A stretch of 64,000 nucleotides of DNA from Gammaproteobacteria bacterium (GCA_018825965.1 JAHKAA010000010.1:124001-188000); one strand, 5' to 3'. Positions 35,854-45,306 are shown, counted from the first letter of the stretch. Translations and numbers: made by a program. The notes: generated by a model from the letters alone, not told the origin.

Positions 35854-36082
35854 GTTTTTCTCTCCACTTCGGTGACTCCGCATCTAAAATCGCTTCCAGC
35901 GTTTTGATGCGGTCCGCCATTTTCTCGGCGCGATGAGATAACTCATTCAGTTGAGCCAGTTCACTGTCCCCCAAACCTTCACCTATTTTGTTTTTGCTTC
36001 TGTAGTGCATAAAGACCCACAGCGGCGCGACAAAAATCATGAACAGAATGAACGGTATACCAATGACCTCACTAATTTCCAT
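35846..36082 (-). CDS. pspB: Phage-shock protein B
   Basis: A 78-aa inner-membrane partner of PspC. It has an N-terminal transmembrane helix (VIGIPFILFMIFVAPLWVFMHY; ends VIGIPF, WVFMHY) followed by an amphipathic region LAQLNELSHRAEKMADRIKTLEAIL, which is a predicted leucine-zipper-like coil. Length and order are as in E. coli. Confidence 0.94.
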   Translation of the reverse strand: MEISEVIGIPFILFMIFVAPLWVFMHYRSKNKIGEGLGDSELAQLNELSHRAEKMADRIKTLEAILDAESPKWREKHD

Positions 36083-36107
36083 CTTTAGCTCCTACAACGC
36101 CTGAGTA

Positions 36108-36776
36108 TCAGGCGTTATCTTTTTTAGACATTTTAGCTTTTAATTCAGCCAGTTCGTTATCGATTTTGTCAGATGAGGCCAGTTCTGCAAACTCATCTTT
36201 TAAGGTTTTTTTGCCTAAATCGTACGATTCAACCTGAGCTTCCAGTGAATCGATTTTTTGCTCATAACGTTCAAACTTGTACATAGCGTCGTTTAAACGG
36301 TTGCTGTCCAGGCTGCGTTTTACATCTAAACGGGATGACACCGTTTTCTGACGCATCAGCATGGCTTTCTGACGAGCTTTGGCATCGGCTAACTTGTCCT
36401 GCAACTGACTGACTTCGTCCTGCAATTTGCTGACATGTTCATCTAAATGACTGATGTCGGCGGCTACTGCTGCAGCCTGGTCAGCTGATTTCTGACGTTC
36501 AATCAGTGCAGCACGGGCTAAGTCTTCACGTTCTTTACTTAAAGCCAGTTCAGCTTTTGCCTGCCAGTCAGCCACTTCAGCTTCTAATTTAGACACTACA
36601 CGTTGCAGTTCTTTTTTCTCTGCAATGGTTTTAGCTGAAGTAGAGCGTACTTCAACCAGCGTGTCTTCCATTTCCTGAATAATCAGGCGGACCATTTTTT
36701 CCGGATCTTCTGCTTTATCTAATAAAGCATTGATATTGGAATTTACGATATCTGAAAAACGAGAGAAGATACCCAT
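36108..36776 (-). CDS. pspA: Phage-shock protein A
   Basis: Peripheral membrane protein of the ESCRT-III/Vipp1 family that stabilises the inner membrane and inhibits PspF. The 222-aa product is almost wholly coiled coil; it starts MGIFSRFSDIVNSNINALLDKAEDPEK (ends: MGIFSRF, EDPEK), with the amphipathic N-terminal helix, and ends KAKMSKKDNA. It is first of pspABC and divergent from pspF. Confidence 0.96.
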   Translation of the reverse strand: MGIFSRFSDIVNSNINALLDKAEDPEKMVRLIIQEMEDTLVEVRSTSAKTIAEKKELQRVVSKLEAEVADWQAKAELALSKEREDLARAALIERQKSADQAAAVAADISHLDEHVSKLQDEVSQLQDKLADAKARQKAMLMRQKTVSSRLDVKRSLDSNRLNDAMYKFERYEQKIDSLEAQVESYDLGKKTLKDEFAELASSDKIDNELAELKAKMSKKDNA

Positions 36777-36819
36777 ACTATTTACCTCTTAATGACGTGT
36801 TGGATTCGCTATTACCTAT

Positions 36820-36834
36820 TCAGGTTTCTTGCCA
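36820..36834 (-). promoter_or_regulatory. Possible weak sigma-54 promoter of pspA
   Basis: On the minus strand TGGCAAG, four bases, CTGA stands 44-58 bases before the pspA start. The -24 element fits TGGCACG well, but the -12 element lacks the usual GC. PspF dependence of psp operons makes a site here likely, not certain. A tandem TTGGCAAG repeat surrounds it. Confidence 0.3.
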
Positions 36835-36958
36835 ACTTGCCAAACCATTTTAAGCCATTGTTTTATATTGATTTTATTTATATCCGAAAAAAGCTATGCC
36901 AAGCCTTCGTTATGAAATACACTACTTATTAGTTAAATTCACCACTTCGTGAGCCCTG

Positions 36959-38041
36959 ATGAGCAGAAGTTTTCAGCAAGACAACTTGATAGGTCAGTCC
37001 AACAGTTTTTTAAACGTGTTGGACCAGGTGTCCCAAATTGCACCTTTGCACAAACCTGTGCTGATCATTGGTGAAAGGGGCACAGGCAAAGAGCTGATTG
37101 CAGCCCGCTTACATTACCTGTCCCAGCGCTGGGATCAAAATTATTTAACCTTAAACTGTGCAGCGCTGAATGAAAACCTGCTGGAAAGTGAGCTCTTTGG
37201 CCATGAAGCCGGTGCTTTTACCGGTGCAGCCAAACGCCATGAAGGCCGGTTTGAGCGGGCCAATGGCGGCACTTTATTTCTGGACGAATTAGCCAATACA
37301 CCAGCTATGGTGCAGGAAAAATTACTAAGGGTGATTGAATACGGTGAATTTGAACGGGTCGGAGGCAGTCGCTCTGTCAAAGTCGATGTACGTTTAATTT
37401 GCGCCACCAATGAAGATTTGCCATCGATGGCGGAACAAGGAGAGTTTCGGGCGGACTTGCTCGACCGGCTGGCCTTTGATGTCATCACGTTGCCGCCGAT
37501 GCGCGAGCGGCAGGAAGATATTCTGGTTCTTGCCGAACATTTTGCCGTCAACATGGCGCGGGAGCTGGGGTTTGAGTTGTTCAGCGGTTTTAGCGAAAAA
37601 GCCAAACGTATTTTGCTGGAGCATGAATGGCCAGGTAATGTGCGGGAGCTGAAAAACGTGGTGGAGCGTAGTGTGTACCGCACCAACAACCCTTATGTAC
37701 CAGTGCATCATATTCAGTTGGACCCTTTTGAGTCTCCGTTTCGTCCCCGAAACCGTGTCCGGACCCTGGATCGCAGGCCACAAACAGAAAACACAGTGGT
37801 AGCTATCAAAGAACAAAGCAGCGATAATCCGCCCGTTGTAGCCAAAGCGGCTTCGTCCTTTGATTTTAATCAGGTGCAGGATTTTAAAGTCTTGTCTGAA
37901 AACTTTGAAATGGATCTGATTAAACAAGCACTTGCTGCCAACCAGTTTAATCAGAAGAAAACAGCTGAAGCACTGAATCTGACCTATCATCAGTTACGTG
38001 GTTATATGAAAAAGTACAAACTGCTGGACAGCCAACAATGA
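36959..38041 (+). CDS. pspF: Phage-shock operon transcriptional activator PspF
   Basis: Sigma-54 enhancer-binding protein without a regulatory N-terminal domain. The 360-aa product begins almost at the AAA+ domain: Walker A GERGTGKE, the sigma-54 contact loop GAFTGA (ELFGHEAGAFTGAAKRHEG), Walker B TLFLDELANT and PGNVRELKNVVERS. A C-terminal Fis-type HTH (NQKKTAEALNLTYHQLRGYMKK) follows. PspA residues would inhibit it. Divergent from pspABC; its stop overlaps the sapA start by four bases. Confidence 0.95.
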   Translation: MSRSFQQDNLIGQSNSFLNVLDQVSQIAPLHKPVLIIGERGTGKELIAARLHYLSQRWDQNYLTLNCAALNENLLESELFGHEAGAFTGAAKRHEGRFERANGGTLFLDELANTPAMVQEKLLRVIEYGEFERVGGSRSVKVDVRLICATNEDLPSMAEQGEFRADLLDRLAFDVITLPPMRERQEDILVLAEHFAVNMARELGFELFSGFSEKAKRILLEHEWPGNVRELKNVVERSVYRTNNPYVPVHHIQLDPFESPFRPRNRVRTLDRRPQTENTVVAIKEQSSDNPPVVAKAASSFDFNQVQDFKVLSENFEMDLIKQALAANQFNQKKTAEALNLTYHQLRGYMKKYKLLDSQQ

Positions 38042-39654
38042 TCAAAGCCTTACTGAGCCTGATGGTCCCCTGTGGCTCTGTGTTGATACTCAGCGCCTGC
38101 CAGCCTGATATTCCTGAAACTATTCAGCAAGGTATGGTGTATTGCTCCGAAGGCTCGCCGGAGAGCTTTAACCCACAGCGGGTCACTTCGGGCACCACCA
38201 TTGATGCCATCAGTCAGCAACTCTACGACCGTCTGCTGGATATAGACCCCGCAAGTGGTGAGCTGTTACCCGCTCTGGCAACCCAATGGCGCTTAAGTGA
38301 GGATGGCAAAACCTACTGGTTTACCTTGCGCCCTGATGTGCAGTTTCATCACACCGCTTTCTTTTCGCCAGGCAGAACCTTAAACGCCAAGGATGTCACT
38401 TTTACTTTTAATCGTATCACCCGGACGGATCATCCTTACCATGCCGCTGGTGGAGCTATTTATCCTTATTTTCAGAGTGTCGACTGGGGTTCCCTGGTGA
38501 AAGCCGTAGTAGCGGAAAACAGCAACACAGTGCGCTTTGAACTCAGCCGCCCTGACAGTTCATTTTTATCCAATCTTGCCACCGACTTTGCCGCTATTTT
38601 ATCGGCTGAATATGCTGAACAGTTGCTGCAACAAAACCAGCCGGAATTATTGGATCAAAGACCCATAGGCACTGGACCATTTTTCTTTAAAGAGTATAAA
38701 AAAAATCAGTTTATCCGTTATTACCGTCATCCTGAATACTGGCGCGGTAAAGTGGAACTGACTCAGCTGGTATTTGACTTAGTGCCGGATAACGCCAAAC
38801 GTATGGCAAAATTACTGACTCATGAATGTGATGTAGTGGCCTACCCCAGGAATGCGGAGCTGAAGCTTATCGCTGAGCGGCCTGATGTTGAAGTGCAAAG
38901 TCAGATCAGCATGAACGTTGGATTCTGGGCTTTTAATACCCAAAAACCACCTTTTGATAATGTACTGGTTCGCAAAGCCTTGGCTTATGCTATCAACAAA
39001 GATGCCATTCTGGATGCGGTTTACTTTGGCTATGCCGACAAGGCAAAAACCTTACTTCCCCCTACATCCTGGGCTTTTTACCATGACTTACCTGAACAAG
39101 AGTACAATCCGCTCAAAGCCAAAGAGTTGTTGGCTCAAGCCGGTTACCCAAACGGCTTCAGCATGGACATCTGGGCTATGCCTGTACAACGTTTGTATAA
39201 CCCGAATGCATTAAAAATGGCAGAACTGATGCAAGCCGATCTGGCCAAAATTGGCGTCAAAGCCTCTATTGTTTCTTTTGAATGGAACAGTTTCAGGCGT
39301 AAACTTTCCGAGTTTGAGCATGATTCAGTGCTGATAGGCTGGGCGGCTGATAATGCAGATCCGGATAACTTTTTCCGGCCGCTGTTAAGTTGCAGCGCCG
39401 CAGAGTCCGGCAGCAACAGAGCCAACTGGTGCGACCCGAATTTTGACACTCTGATTAACCAGGCCCTGCTGACCGCAGATATTAAGCAAAGACGCAGTTT
39501 TTATTTAACAGCTCAGCTGTATCTGGATGAGCAAATGCCGCTGGTCAGTATTGCACACTCCAAACGTTTTCAGGCCAAAAGTGTCAAAATTACCGGGGTG
39601 ACCATTAACCCTTATGGCGGTATCTCTATGGCTGCAGCGAGAAAATCCTTATGA
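38038..39654 (+). CDS. sapA: Peptide ABC transporter substrate-binding lipoprotein SapA
   Basis: Periplasmic binding protein of the Sap importer, tied in other bacteria to antimicrobial-peptide resistance, haem or putrescine movement. The 538-aa product has an N-terminal lipobox (VLILSAC, Cys21) and the SBP_bac_5 fold (CSEGSPESFNPQRVTSGTTIDA, ends CSEGSP and TTIDA; RTLNAKDVTFTFNR; PLKAKELLAQAGYPNGF). The acyl anchor is visible in sequence; many Sap proteins have only a signal peptide. First of sapABCDF. Confidence 0.92.
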   Translation: MIKALLSLMVPCGSVLILSACQPDIPETIQQGMVYCSEGSPESFNPQRVTSGTTIDAISQQLYDRLLDIDPASGELLPALATQWRLSEDGKTYWFTLRPDVQFHHTAFFSPGRTLNAKDVTFTFNRITRTDHPYHAAGGAIYPYFQSVDWGSLVKAVVAENSNTVRFELSRPDSSFLSNLATDFAAILSAEYAEQLLQQNQPELLDQRPIGTGPFFFKEYKKNQFIRYYRHPEYWRGKVELTQLVFDLVPDNAKRMAKLLTHECDVVAYPRNAELKLIAERPDVEVQSQISMNVGFWAFNTQKPPFDNVLVRKALAYAINKDAILDAVYFGYADKAKTLLPPTSWAFYHDLPEQEYNPLKAKELLAQAGYPNGFSMDIWAMPVQRLYNPNALKMAELMQADLAKIGVKASIVSFEWNSFRRKLSEFEHDSVLIGWAADNADPDNFFRPLLSCSAAESGSNRANWCDPNFDTLINQALLTADIKQRRSFYLTAQLYLDEQMPLVSIAHSKRFQAKSVKITGVTINPYGGISMAAARKSL

Positions 39655-40670
39655 TGCTGCACTACTTTTTGCGCCGCACTTTTTTAATAGCTTTTGTTTT
39701 TGTTGCCCTGACGGTGCTGGCCTTCAGTTTAAGTTATTTATTCCCCGGCGAAGTGCTGAATAATGTATCAGGCCTGACGACTATTGCTCCTGAGCAGCAG
39801 CAAGAGCTTATTCAGTATTACGCTTTGGATCAGTCTGTGCTTATGCAGTATCTGGGCTATGTTCACCGTATTCTGGCTGGTGAATGGGGCCTGTCTTTTT
39901 CCAGCCAACAACCTGTTTTAACTGAAATTATTGCTGTGTTTCCAGCCACATTAGAACTGGCTGGTTATGCGCTGATTTTATCTTTTATATTGGGAATTCC
40001 CCTGGGTTTATTTGCCGCAGTCAAAGCCGACAGTTTTTTCGGTAAACTGATCTCCGGCATTACGCTGGTCGCTTACTCTATTCCTATTTTCTGGTGGGCA
40101 TTATTGCTTATCATGCTGTTTTCGCTGACCCTTGGCCTGTTACCTACAGCAGGACGCATCAACGTCTTGTTTGATATACCTACAACAACAGGTTTTATGT
40201 TGCCGGATATCTGGCTCTCTGATATCTCCTATAAATCAGAAGCCACACAAGATGCGTTGCGGCACTTGTTGTTACCCGCCATAGTACTGGCCACTTATCC
40301 CACTACTGTGATGATCCGCTTTACCCGGGATTCGATGCTGGCGGTGCTGGAACAAAGTTATATTAAAACAGCGCGCGCCAAAGGTTTAAGCCGGGCTCAG
40401 GTACTGTATCACCATGGTTTACGGAATGCCTTGTTACCCGTGATCCGTCAGATTGGTTTGCAGTTCAGTACTTTGATTACGCTGGCAATGATTACTGAAA
40501 TCATTTTTTCCTGGCCTGGTATAGGCCAGTGGCTGCTGGATAGTATTTATCAGCGTAACTACCCCGCTATTCAGGGCGGTTTATTGGTGGTGTCCTGTTT
40601 AGTGATAGTGGTGAATATGCTGACTGAAATACTGCATACCTTGTTTAATCCCCTGGCCAGGAAAGCTTAA
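39651..40670 (+). CDS. sapB: Sap ABC transporter permease SapB
   Basis: Inner-membrane permease of the DppB/OppB type, 339 aa with about six helices (first at about 10-30, FLIAFVFVALTVLAFSLSYLF; ends FLIAFV, LSYLF). The EAA loop is seen at YIKTARAKGLSRAQVLYHHGLRNALLP (ends: YIKTAR, GLRNAL). It overlaps sapA by 4 bases and is followed by sapC after one base. Confidence 0.93.
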   Translation: MMLHYFLRRTFLIAFVFVALTVLAFSLSYLFPGEVLNNVSGLTTIAPEQQQELIQYYALDQSVLMQYLGYVHRILAGEWGLSFSSQQPVLTEIIAVFPATLELAGYALILSFILGIPLGLFAAVKADSFFGKLISGITLVAYSIPIFWWALLLIMLFSLTLGLLPTAGRINVLFDIPTTTGFMLPDIWLSDISYKSEATQDALRHLLLPAIVLATYPTTVMIRFTRDSMLAVLEQSYIKTARAKGLSRAQVLYHHGLRNALLPVIRQIGLQFSTLITLAMITEIIFSWPGIGQWLLDSIYQRNYPAIQGGLLVVSCLVIVVNMLTEILHTLFNPLARKA

Positions 40671-40671
40671 G

Positions 40672-41565
40672 ATGAAAAAATTCCGGCTGTATTTTGAGGA
40701 GCATAACCGCGGACCTTTAACTCAGCTCTGGCAGCAGTTTCAACGCCAGCATGTTGCTGTTTTTGGCCTGGTCATCTTTGTATTCTTTTTACTTTTAACG
40801 ATTTTTGCGCCACTTCTGTCCCCCCACGACCCCTATTTACAAAATTCTGACTTACTACTGCTACAACCCTCATGGAGTGAGCAAGGTTTAGTTCAGTACC
40901 CTTTTGGCACTGATGATTTAGGCCGTGATTTAATGTCCCGCCTGATGAAAGGGGCCACTTATACCTTTGGCATCGCCTTGATCACCGTCATAGGGTCTTT
41001 GCTGATGGGTCTGGCTTTAGGCGCTATGGCAGGCATGAGCAAAGGCTTGAAATCCAGTATTTTTAACCATGTGCTGGATTTGGCCCTGACTATCCCTTCT
41101 CTGCTGCTGGCCATTATTATAGTGGCCGTATTAGGCCCCGGGCTTTGGAACACCACCTGGGCCATTATGCTGGCGCTGCTGCCACAATTTGTGCACGGCA
41201 TTCGTAATGCGATACAAGACACCTTAAAACAAGATTATGTCGCAGCCTACCGGCTGGACGGTGCCTCAAACTGGCAGGTATTACGTTATGCTGTCTTACC
41301 CAATATCTGGGAACATATTACAGTGATGGCCACTATGGCGTTGTCGACCGCCATCCTTGATGTCGCAGCCCTCGGCTTTTTGGGATTAGGCGCTCAGGCC
41401 CCCACTTCTGAATGGGGTGTGATGATCGCTGATGCGCTGGATTTAATTTATCTGGCCCCCTGGGCCATAGCCTTGCCTGGTCTTTTAGTTTTTGCTGCAG
41501 TACTGTCGGTGAATCTGGTCGGCGATGGCTTACGCACAGCGATGACAAAGCGGCGGGAAAACTGA
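40672..41565 (+). CDS. sapC: Sap ABC transporter permease SapC
   Basis: Second permease, DppC/OppC type, 297 aa. An N-terminal OppC-N region with one helix (about 26-48, HVAVFGLVIFVFFLLLTIFA) is followed by FGTDDLGRDLMSRLMKGA and five more helices. The EAA loop is DYVAAYRLDGASNWQVLRYAVLPN (ends: DYVAAYRLDG, AVLPN). Its stop overlaps the sapD ATG by one base. Confidence 0.93.
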   Translation: MKKFRLYFEEHNRGPLTQLWQQFQRQHVAVFGLVIFVFFLLLTIFAPLLSPHDPYLQNSDLLLLQPSWSEQGLVQYPFGTDDLGRDLMSRLMKGATYTFGIALITVIGSLLMGLALGAMAGMSKGLKSSIFNHVLDLALTIPSLLLAIIIVAVLGPGLWNTTWAIMLALLPQFVHGIRNAIQDTLKQDYVAAYRLDGASNWQVLRYAVLPNIWEHITVMATMALSTAILDVAALGFLGLGAQAPTSEWGVMIADALDLIYLAPWAIALPGLLVFAAVLSVNLVGDGLRTAMTKRREN

Positions 41566-42557
41566 TGATTTTGCTTGATATTAAAAATATGACGATAGAG
41601 CTGGAAACCCCGGAAGGCTTAATTCGTGCTGTCGACAAAGTGAATCTGACCATACGTGAAGGCGAAATTCGTGGTTTAGTGGGCGAATCAGGTTCGGGCA
41701 AAAGCTTAATTGCCAAAGCCATAGTAGGTGTACTGAATAAAAGATGGCATATCACAGCAGACAGATTCAGCTGGGCTGGTCAGGATTTATTGCGTTTATC
41801 TTATGAAGAACAGCGCAAAATTATTGGCCGCGATATCGCCATGATTTATCAGGAGCCAAGCCGCAGCATGGACCCAACAGCCCCTATTCTGGATCAGTTA
41901 CTTGAAGCTATTCCGGATTCTGAGCTGACTGGCAGTTGGTGGGGCCGGCCTTTTGAGCGGCGTAAAAAAGCCATAGCCCTGCTGCATAAAGTAGGGATCA
42001 GAGATCACCAGGCTATTTTAAACTCTTACCCTTACCAGTTACCTGAAGGGGTCTGTCAGAAAATCATGATCGCTATGGCTATTGCCAAAAAGCCAAAGCT
42101 ACTGATTGCCGATGAGCCTACGACAGCGTTGGAAAGTACCACTCAGGCCCAGTTGTTTCGCTTATTAGCCAGCTTTAATCAGCTCAAAGGTATGTCGATC
42201 TTATTAATCAGCCACGAGCTTGAAACTGTAGCCCGCAATACTCAAACCTTAAGTGTGCTCTATTGTGGTCAGTTGGTTGAAGCGGGTGAAACTGCGGCCA
42301 TCTTAAAGTCTCCTTTTCACCCTTATACCGATGCGCTGATCAAAAGCGTGCCTGAATTCCAGCCACAACTGGTCAGTAAACAACCTTTGTACGCTTTGCA
42401 TGGCAGCATACCGACTTTGCAGCATTTGCCTATAGGTTGCCGTTTGGGGCCACGTTGCCCCAATGCCCGTAAAGAATGTGTCAAAACCCCGGTGCCGGAG
42501 CGTCTGCAAAATCACTACTTCAGTTGCCATTTTCCATTGCAGGGTAAAAAATCATGA
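41565..42557 (+). CDS. sapD: Sap ABC transporter ATPase SapD
   Basis: OppD/DppD-type ATPase, 330 aa. Walker A is GESGSGKSLI (about 39-48); the signature reads LPEGVCQKIMIAMAIAKKP in place of LSGGQ, as in known SapD proteins where it is also weak; Walker B is LLIADEPTTALE; the switch His is in LLISHE. The C-terminus has the oligopeptide-transporter cysteine cluster (RLGPRCPNARKEC...HYFSCHFP). In E. coli SapD also affects TrkH potassium uptake. Confidence 0.93.
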   Translation: MILLDIKNMTIELETPEGLIRAVDKVNLTIREGEIRGLVGESGSGKSLIAKAIVGVLNKRWHITADRFSWAGQDLLRLSYEEQRKIIGRDIAMIYQEPSRSMDPTAPILDQLLEAIPDSELTGSWWGRPFERRKKAIALLHKVGIRDHQAILNSYPYQLPEGVCQKIMIAMAIAKKPKLLIADEPTTALESTTQAQLFRLLASFNQLKGMSILLISHELETVARNTQTLSVLYCGQLVEAGETAAILKSPFHPYTDALIKSVPEFQPQLVSKQPLYALHGSIPTLQHLPIGCRLGPRCPNARKECVKTPVPERLQNHYFSCHFPLQGKKS

Positions 42558-43324
42558 CCACTCCCTTACTTGAGATCCGGCAGTTGTCTAAAAGTTACCA
42601 GAAGGCTCAGGGGATCTTTGGCCGTAAAACTGTTCAGGCCTTGTCCGATATCAGCTTTAGTTTATATCCGGGCCAGACGCTGGCTATAGTCGGAGAAACA
42701 GGCTCAGGTAAAAGCACGCTGGCTAAACTGCTGGTGGGTATAGAAAGCCCGGACAGCGGTGAAATACTGTTGGAAGGTCAGGCCGTTACCATCAGCGATC
42801 ATAAAAAGTATAACCATGTGATCCGCTATATTTTTCAGGACCCTGCCCGCTCGCTGAATCCCCACCATAAAGTAGGACAGATGCTGGATGATGTGTTGCG
42901 CTACAGCACAACACTGGACGAAACACAACGACAGCACAAAATCCACCAAACCCTGCACCAGCTTGGTTTAATGGAAGAACACGCCGCCTACTATCCTCAT
43001 ATGTTCTCAGGGGGCCAATTACAGCGTGTAGCACTTGCCAGAGCCCTTATTATGGATCCGAAGCTGCTTATACTGGATGAAGCTTTAACAGCCTTAGACC
43101 CTTCGTTACGGGCTCAGATTGTCAATCTGCTGCTTGAACTGCAACAAACAACTGGCTTATCTTATCTGCTGATCACCAATCATCTGCGTCTGGTCCGTCA
43201 TATCAGCGACAGCATGTTGGTTTTGCATCAGGGCAAAGCACTGGATTATGGTCCAACCAATCACGTCTTTGAGCAGCCTCAACACGATTACAGCAGAAAA
43301 TTGATTAACAGCGCACAAAGCTAA
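42554..43324 (+). CDS. sapF: Sap ABC transporter ATPase SapF
   Basis: Second ATPase, 256 aa. Walker A GETGSGKSTLAK, signature FSGGQLQRVALARAL, Walker B LLILDEALTALDPS and LLITNHLRL. Normal ABC motifs contrast with the weak signature of SapD, so SapF may provide one sound catalytic site. It overlaps sapD by 4 bases and is last in the operon, before a bidirectional terminator. Confidence 0.93.
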   Translation: MTTPLLEIRQLSKSYQKAQGIFGRKTVQALSDISFSLYPGQTLAIVGETGSGKSTLAKLLVGIESPDSGEILLEGQAVTISDHKKYNHVIRYIFQDPARSLNPHHKVGQMLDDVLRYSTTLDETQRQHKIHQTLHQLGLMEEHAAYYPHMFSGGQLQRVALARALIMDPKLLILDEALTALDPSLRAQIVNLLLELQQTTGLSYLLITNHLRLVRHISDSMLVLHQGKALDYGPTNHVFEQPQHDYSRKLINSAQS

Positions 43325-43337
43325 GTCTTCGTTTCTT

Positions 43338-43377
43338 GCCATAAAAAAACCAACCTTGCGGTTGGTTTTTTTATGGC
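43338..43377. terminator. Bidirectional terminator between sapF and ppiD
   Basis: An 18-bp perfect inverted repeat (GCCATAAAAAAACCAACC and its inverse) with a TTGC loop. The stem has A7 on the left and T7 on the right. It serves the convergent sap and ppiD transcripts. Confidence 0.95.
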
Positions 43378-43392
43378 TGGTGAATATGAAGA

Positions 43393-45306
43393 TTATTCGT
43401 CAGCAGCAGCTTCAGGTAAAGAACGGGTAATTTGTGCCTTGGCTTTTAATGCCGCCAGCAAAGCACCAAAACTACCTTGTGCCTTTTGATCAGCAAACTG
43501 TTGCAACTGTTCAACCGCAGGTTTTTCTGTCACTTGCGAGTCAGTCACTTTAGTCACTGCAACTAAAGCTGCATCACCGCCCGCCAGATTTAACATAGCC
43601 ACAGTAGCAGGTTGAGCTTCTGTAGGTTTAGCCAATTCAAAAGCTTTGGTACGGATGTCTGAATCGATATCACCACCAAAACGTGTGACAGCAGCTTTAG
43701 TTTCCAGAGTTAACTCTGCTGCTGCAGCCACTTCAGACAAAGATTTGCCTGCCTGAACTTCAGCCAGCAAAACTTCAGCTTTGGCTTTGGCTAACTCAGA
43801 GCTTTTAGTCGCCACGACAGCGGCCTGAACCTGCTCTTTCACTTCTTCAAGCTTCTTTGTGGTTTCTGGTTGATGTGTGTTCACCCGCACTACCACCACA
43901 TGTTGTGGAGCCACTTCAATCACGTCACTGTTCACACCAGCACTGATAAAGTCTTCAGAAAACAAGGTGGCCAGAACTTTTGGTGCTGTTAACTCTGCAG
44001 GGGCAGTGGAACGGCTAAAGGCTGGTACTGAAACTACTTTAGTGCCTACAGCTTCAGCAGCTTCCTGCAGACTGTCCGCGATTTCAAAGCTTTTTTCGCC
44101 TAACAGCTGTTGCAGATCAATAAACTTCTCAGCGGCTTTATCATCTTTCACCGTGGCCAGTATTTGATCTTTGACTTCATCAAAGGTTTTTAACGAACCA
44201 GGCTGCACTTCAGTGAGCTGAATAATATGGTAACCAAACTCTGTTTTTACCACAGGGCTGATATCACCGGCTTTAGCCAGCGCATAGGCTGCCTTTTCAA
44301 ATTCAGCATCCATCACACCTTTTTCGATAAAATCCAAGTCGCCGCCTTTTTCAGCAGAAAAAGTATCAGCAGATTCTTTTTTCGCCAGCTCAGCAAAATC
44401 AGCACCTTGCTGCAACTGCAGAGCTAAAGCTTGTGCTTTGGCTTCGATTTCAGCATTGTCGTCAGCAGATTCGAGCAGAATATGCGAAACACGACGGCGC
44501 TCTTCAGTCTGATAACGGGCCTGATTAGCTTCGTAATACGCTTGCAAATCAGCATCTGTCACATCCACTGTTGCTGCTATATCGGCAGCAGTGAGCTGCA
44601 CATAGTCCACTGACACTGTTTCTGGTGATACAAACTGATTGGCGTTGGCTTGATAATAGTCCTGCAACAATTGATCATTGATTTCAACAGCAGCGGCAAA
44701 ATCTGCAGCTTTTAATACTGCGTACTGAATATCACGGCTTTGCATTTGTAACTTAGACAGTAATTGCATTTCTGATACGGTCGCAAATTCTGAGCCCGCT
44801 AAACCAACGACCAGTTGATTCGCTGACATCTGCGCTCGTAAATAATCACGGAACTGATTTGGCTCATAGCCATTCTGACGCAGCAGAGCTATGTAACGGT
44901 CGTTGTTGAAAACGCCTTCTACCTGAAACTCTGGCATGCTACGAATGGTGTCACGTAACACCTCGTCACTGACCATTAAATCCAGCTCTGTGACTAATTG
45001 ACGTTGTAACTGTTCATCAATCAGTTTTTCCAGCACTGAATTACGGAAATTGTTCATATAGTTACTGTCAGCTGACAACATGCCAAACATTTCACCAAAC
45101 TGCTGTTGCATTCTGGCTCTTTCGTTCTGGTAGGCCGTATCAAACTGAACTTTAGTAATTTCATCACCGTTGACTGTGGCCACTGGCATTTCACTGGTGT
45201 TGCCAAGATAACTGCCAACCCCGGCTAAAGCAAAAGTCAGGATCACAAAGCCAAGAATGACCTTGGCGATCATACCCTGCGAACCTTCTCTGATCTTTTC
45301 TAACAT
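43393..45306 (-). CDS. ppiD: Periplasmic folding chaperone PpiD
   Basis: Membrane-anchored chaperone near the Sec translocon. From ATG 45306 (MLEKIREGSQGMIAKVILG) the product is 637 aa, against 623 in E. coli; the frame opens 75 bases farther but that part does not fit the family. Structure: one transmembrane helix (about 16-34), SurA-like N domain, a parvulin domain (RRVSHILLESADDN..., HIIQLTEVQPG; about 265-360), then a C domain. It follows hupB, the standard order. Confidence 0.95.
   Translation of the reverse strand: MLEKIREGSQGMIAKVILGFVILTFALAGVGSYLGNTSEMPVATVNGDEITKVQFDTAYQNERARMQQQFGEMFGMLSADSNYMNNFRNSVLEKLIDEQLQRQLVTELDLMVSDEVLRDTIRSMPEFQVEGVFNNDRYIALLRQNGYEPNQFRDYLRAQMSANQLVVGLAGSEFATVSEMQLLSKLQMQSRDIQYAVLKAADFAAAVEINDQLLQDYYQANANQFVSPETVSVDYVQLTAADIAATVDVTDADLQAYYEANQARYQTEERRRVSHILLESADDNAEIEAKAQALALQLQQGADFAELAKKESADTFSAEKGGDLDFIEKGVMDAEFEKAAYALAKAGDISPVVKTEFGYHIIQLTEVQPGSLKTFDEVKDQILATVKDDKAAEKFIDLQQLLGEKSFEIADSLQEAAEAVGTKVVSVPAFSRSTAPAELTAPKVLATLFSEDFISAGVNSDVIEVAPQHVVVVRVNTHQPETTKKLEEVKEQVQAAVVATKSSELAKAKAEVLLAEVQAGKSLSEVAAAAELTLETKAAVTRFGGDIDSDIRTKAFELAKPTEAQPATVAMLNLAGGDAALVAVTKVTDSQVTEKPAVEQLQQFADQKAQGSFGALLAALKAKAQITRSLPEAAADE

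Noticed and set aside
35443..36776. A missing pspD or pspE as gene loss
   Set aside because: pspD and pspE are mostly confined to Enterobacteria; a pspABC-only operon is normal in this group.
36777..36958. Perfect sigma-54 -24/-12 promoter for psp
   Set aside because: No GG-N10-GC pair was found on the minus strand; only an imperfect site is given, at low confidence.
37141..37990. Long minus-strand open frames (182 and 198 aa) opposite pspF
   Set aside because: Both are antisense to a gene with full AAA+ motifs and show no recognisable domain.
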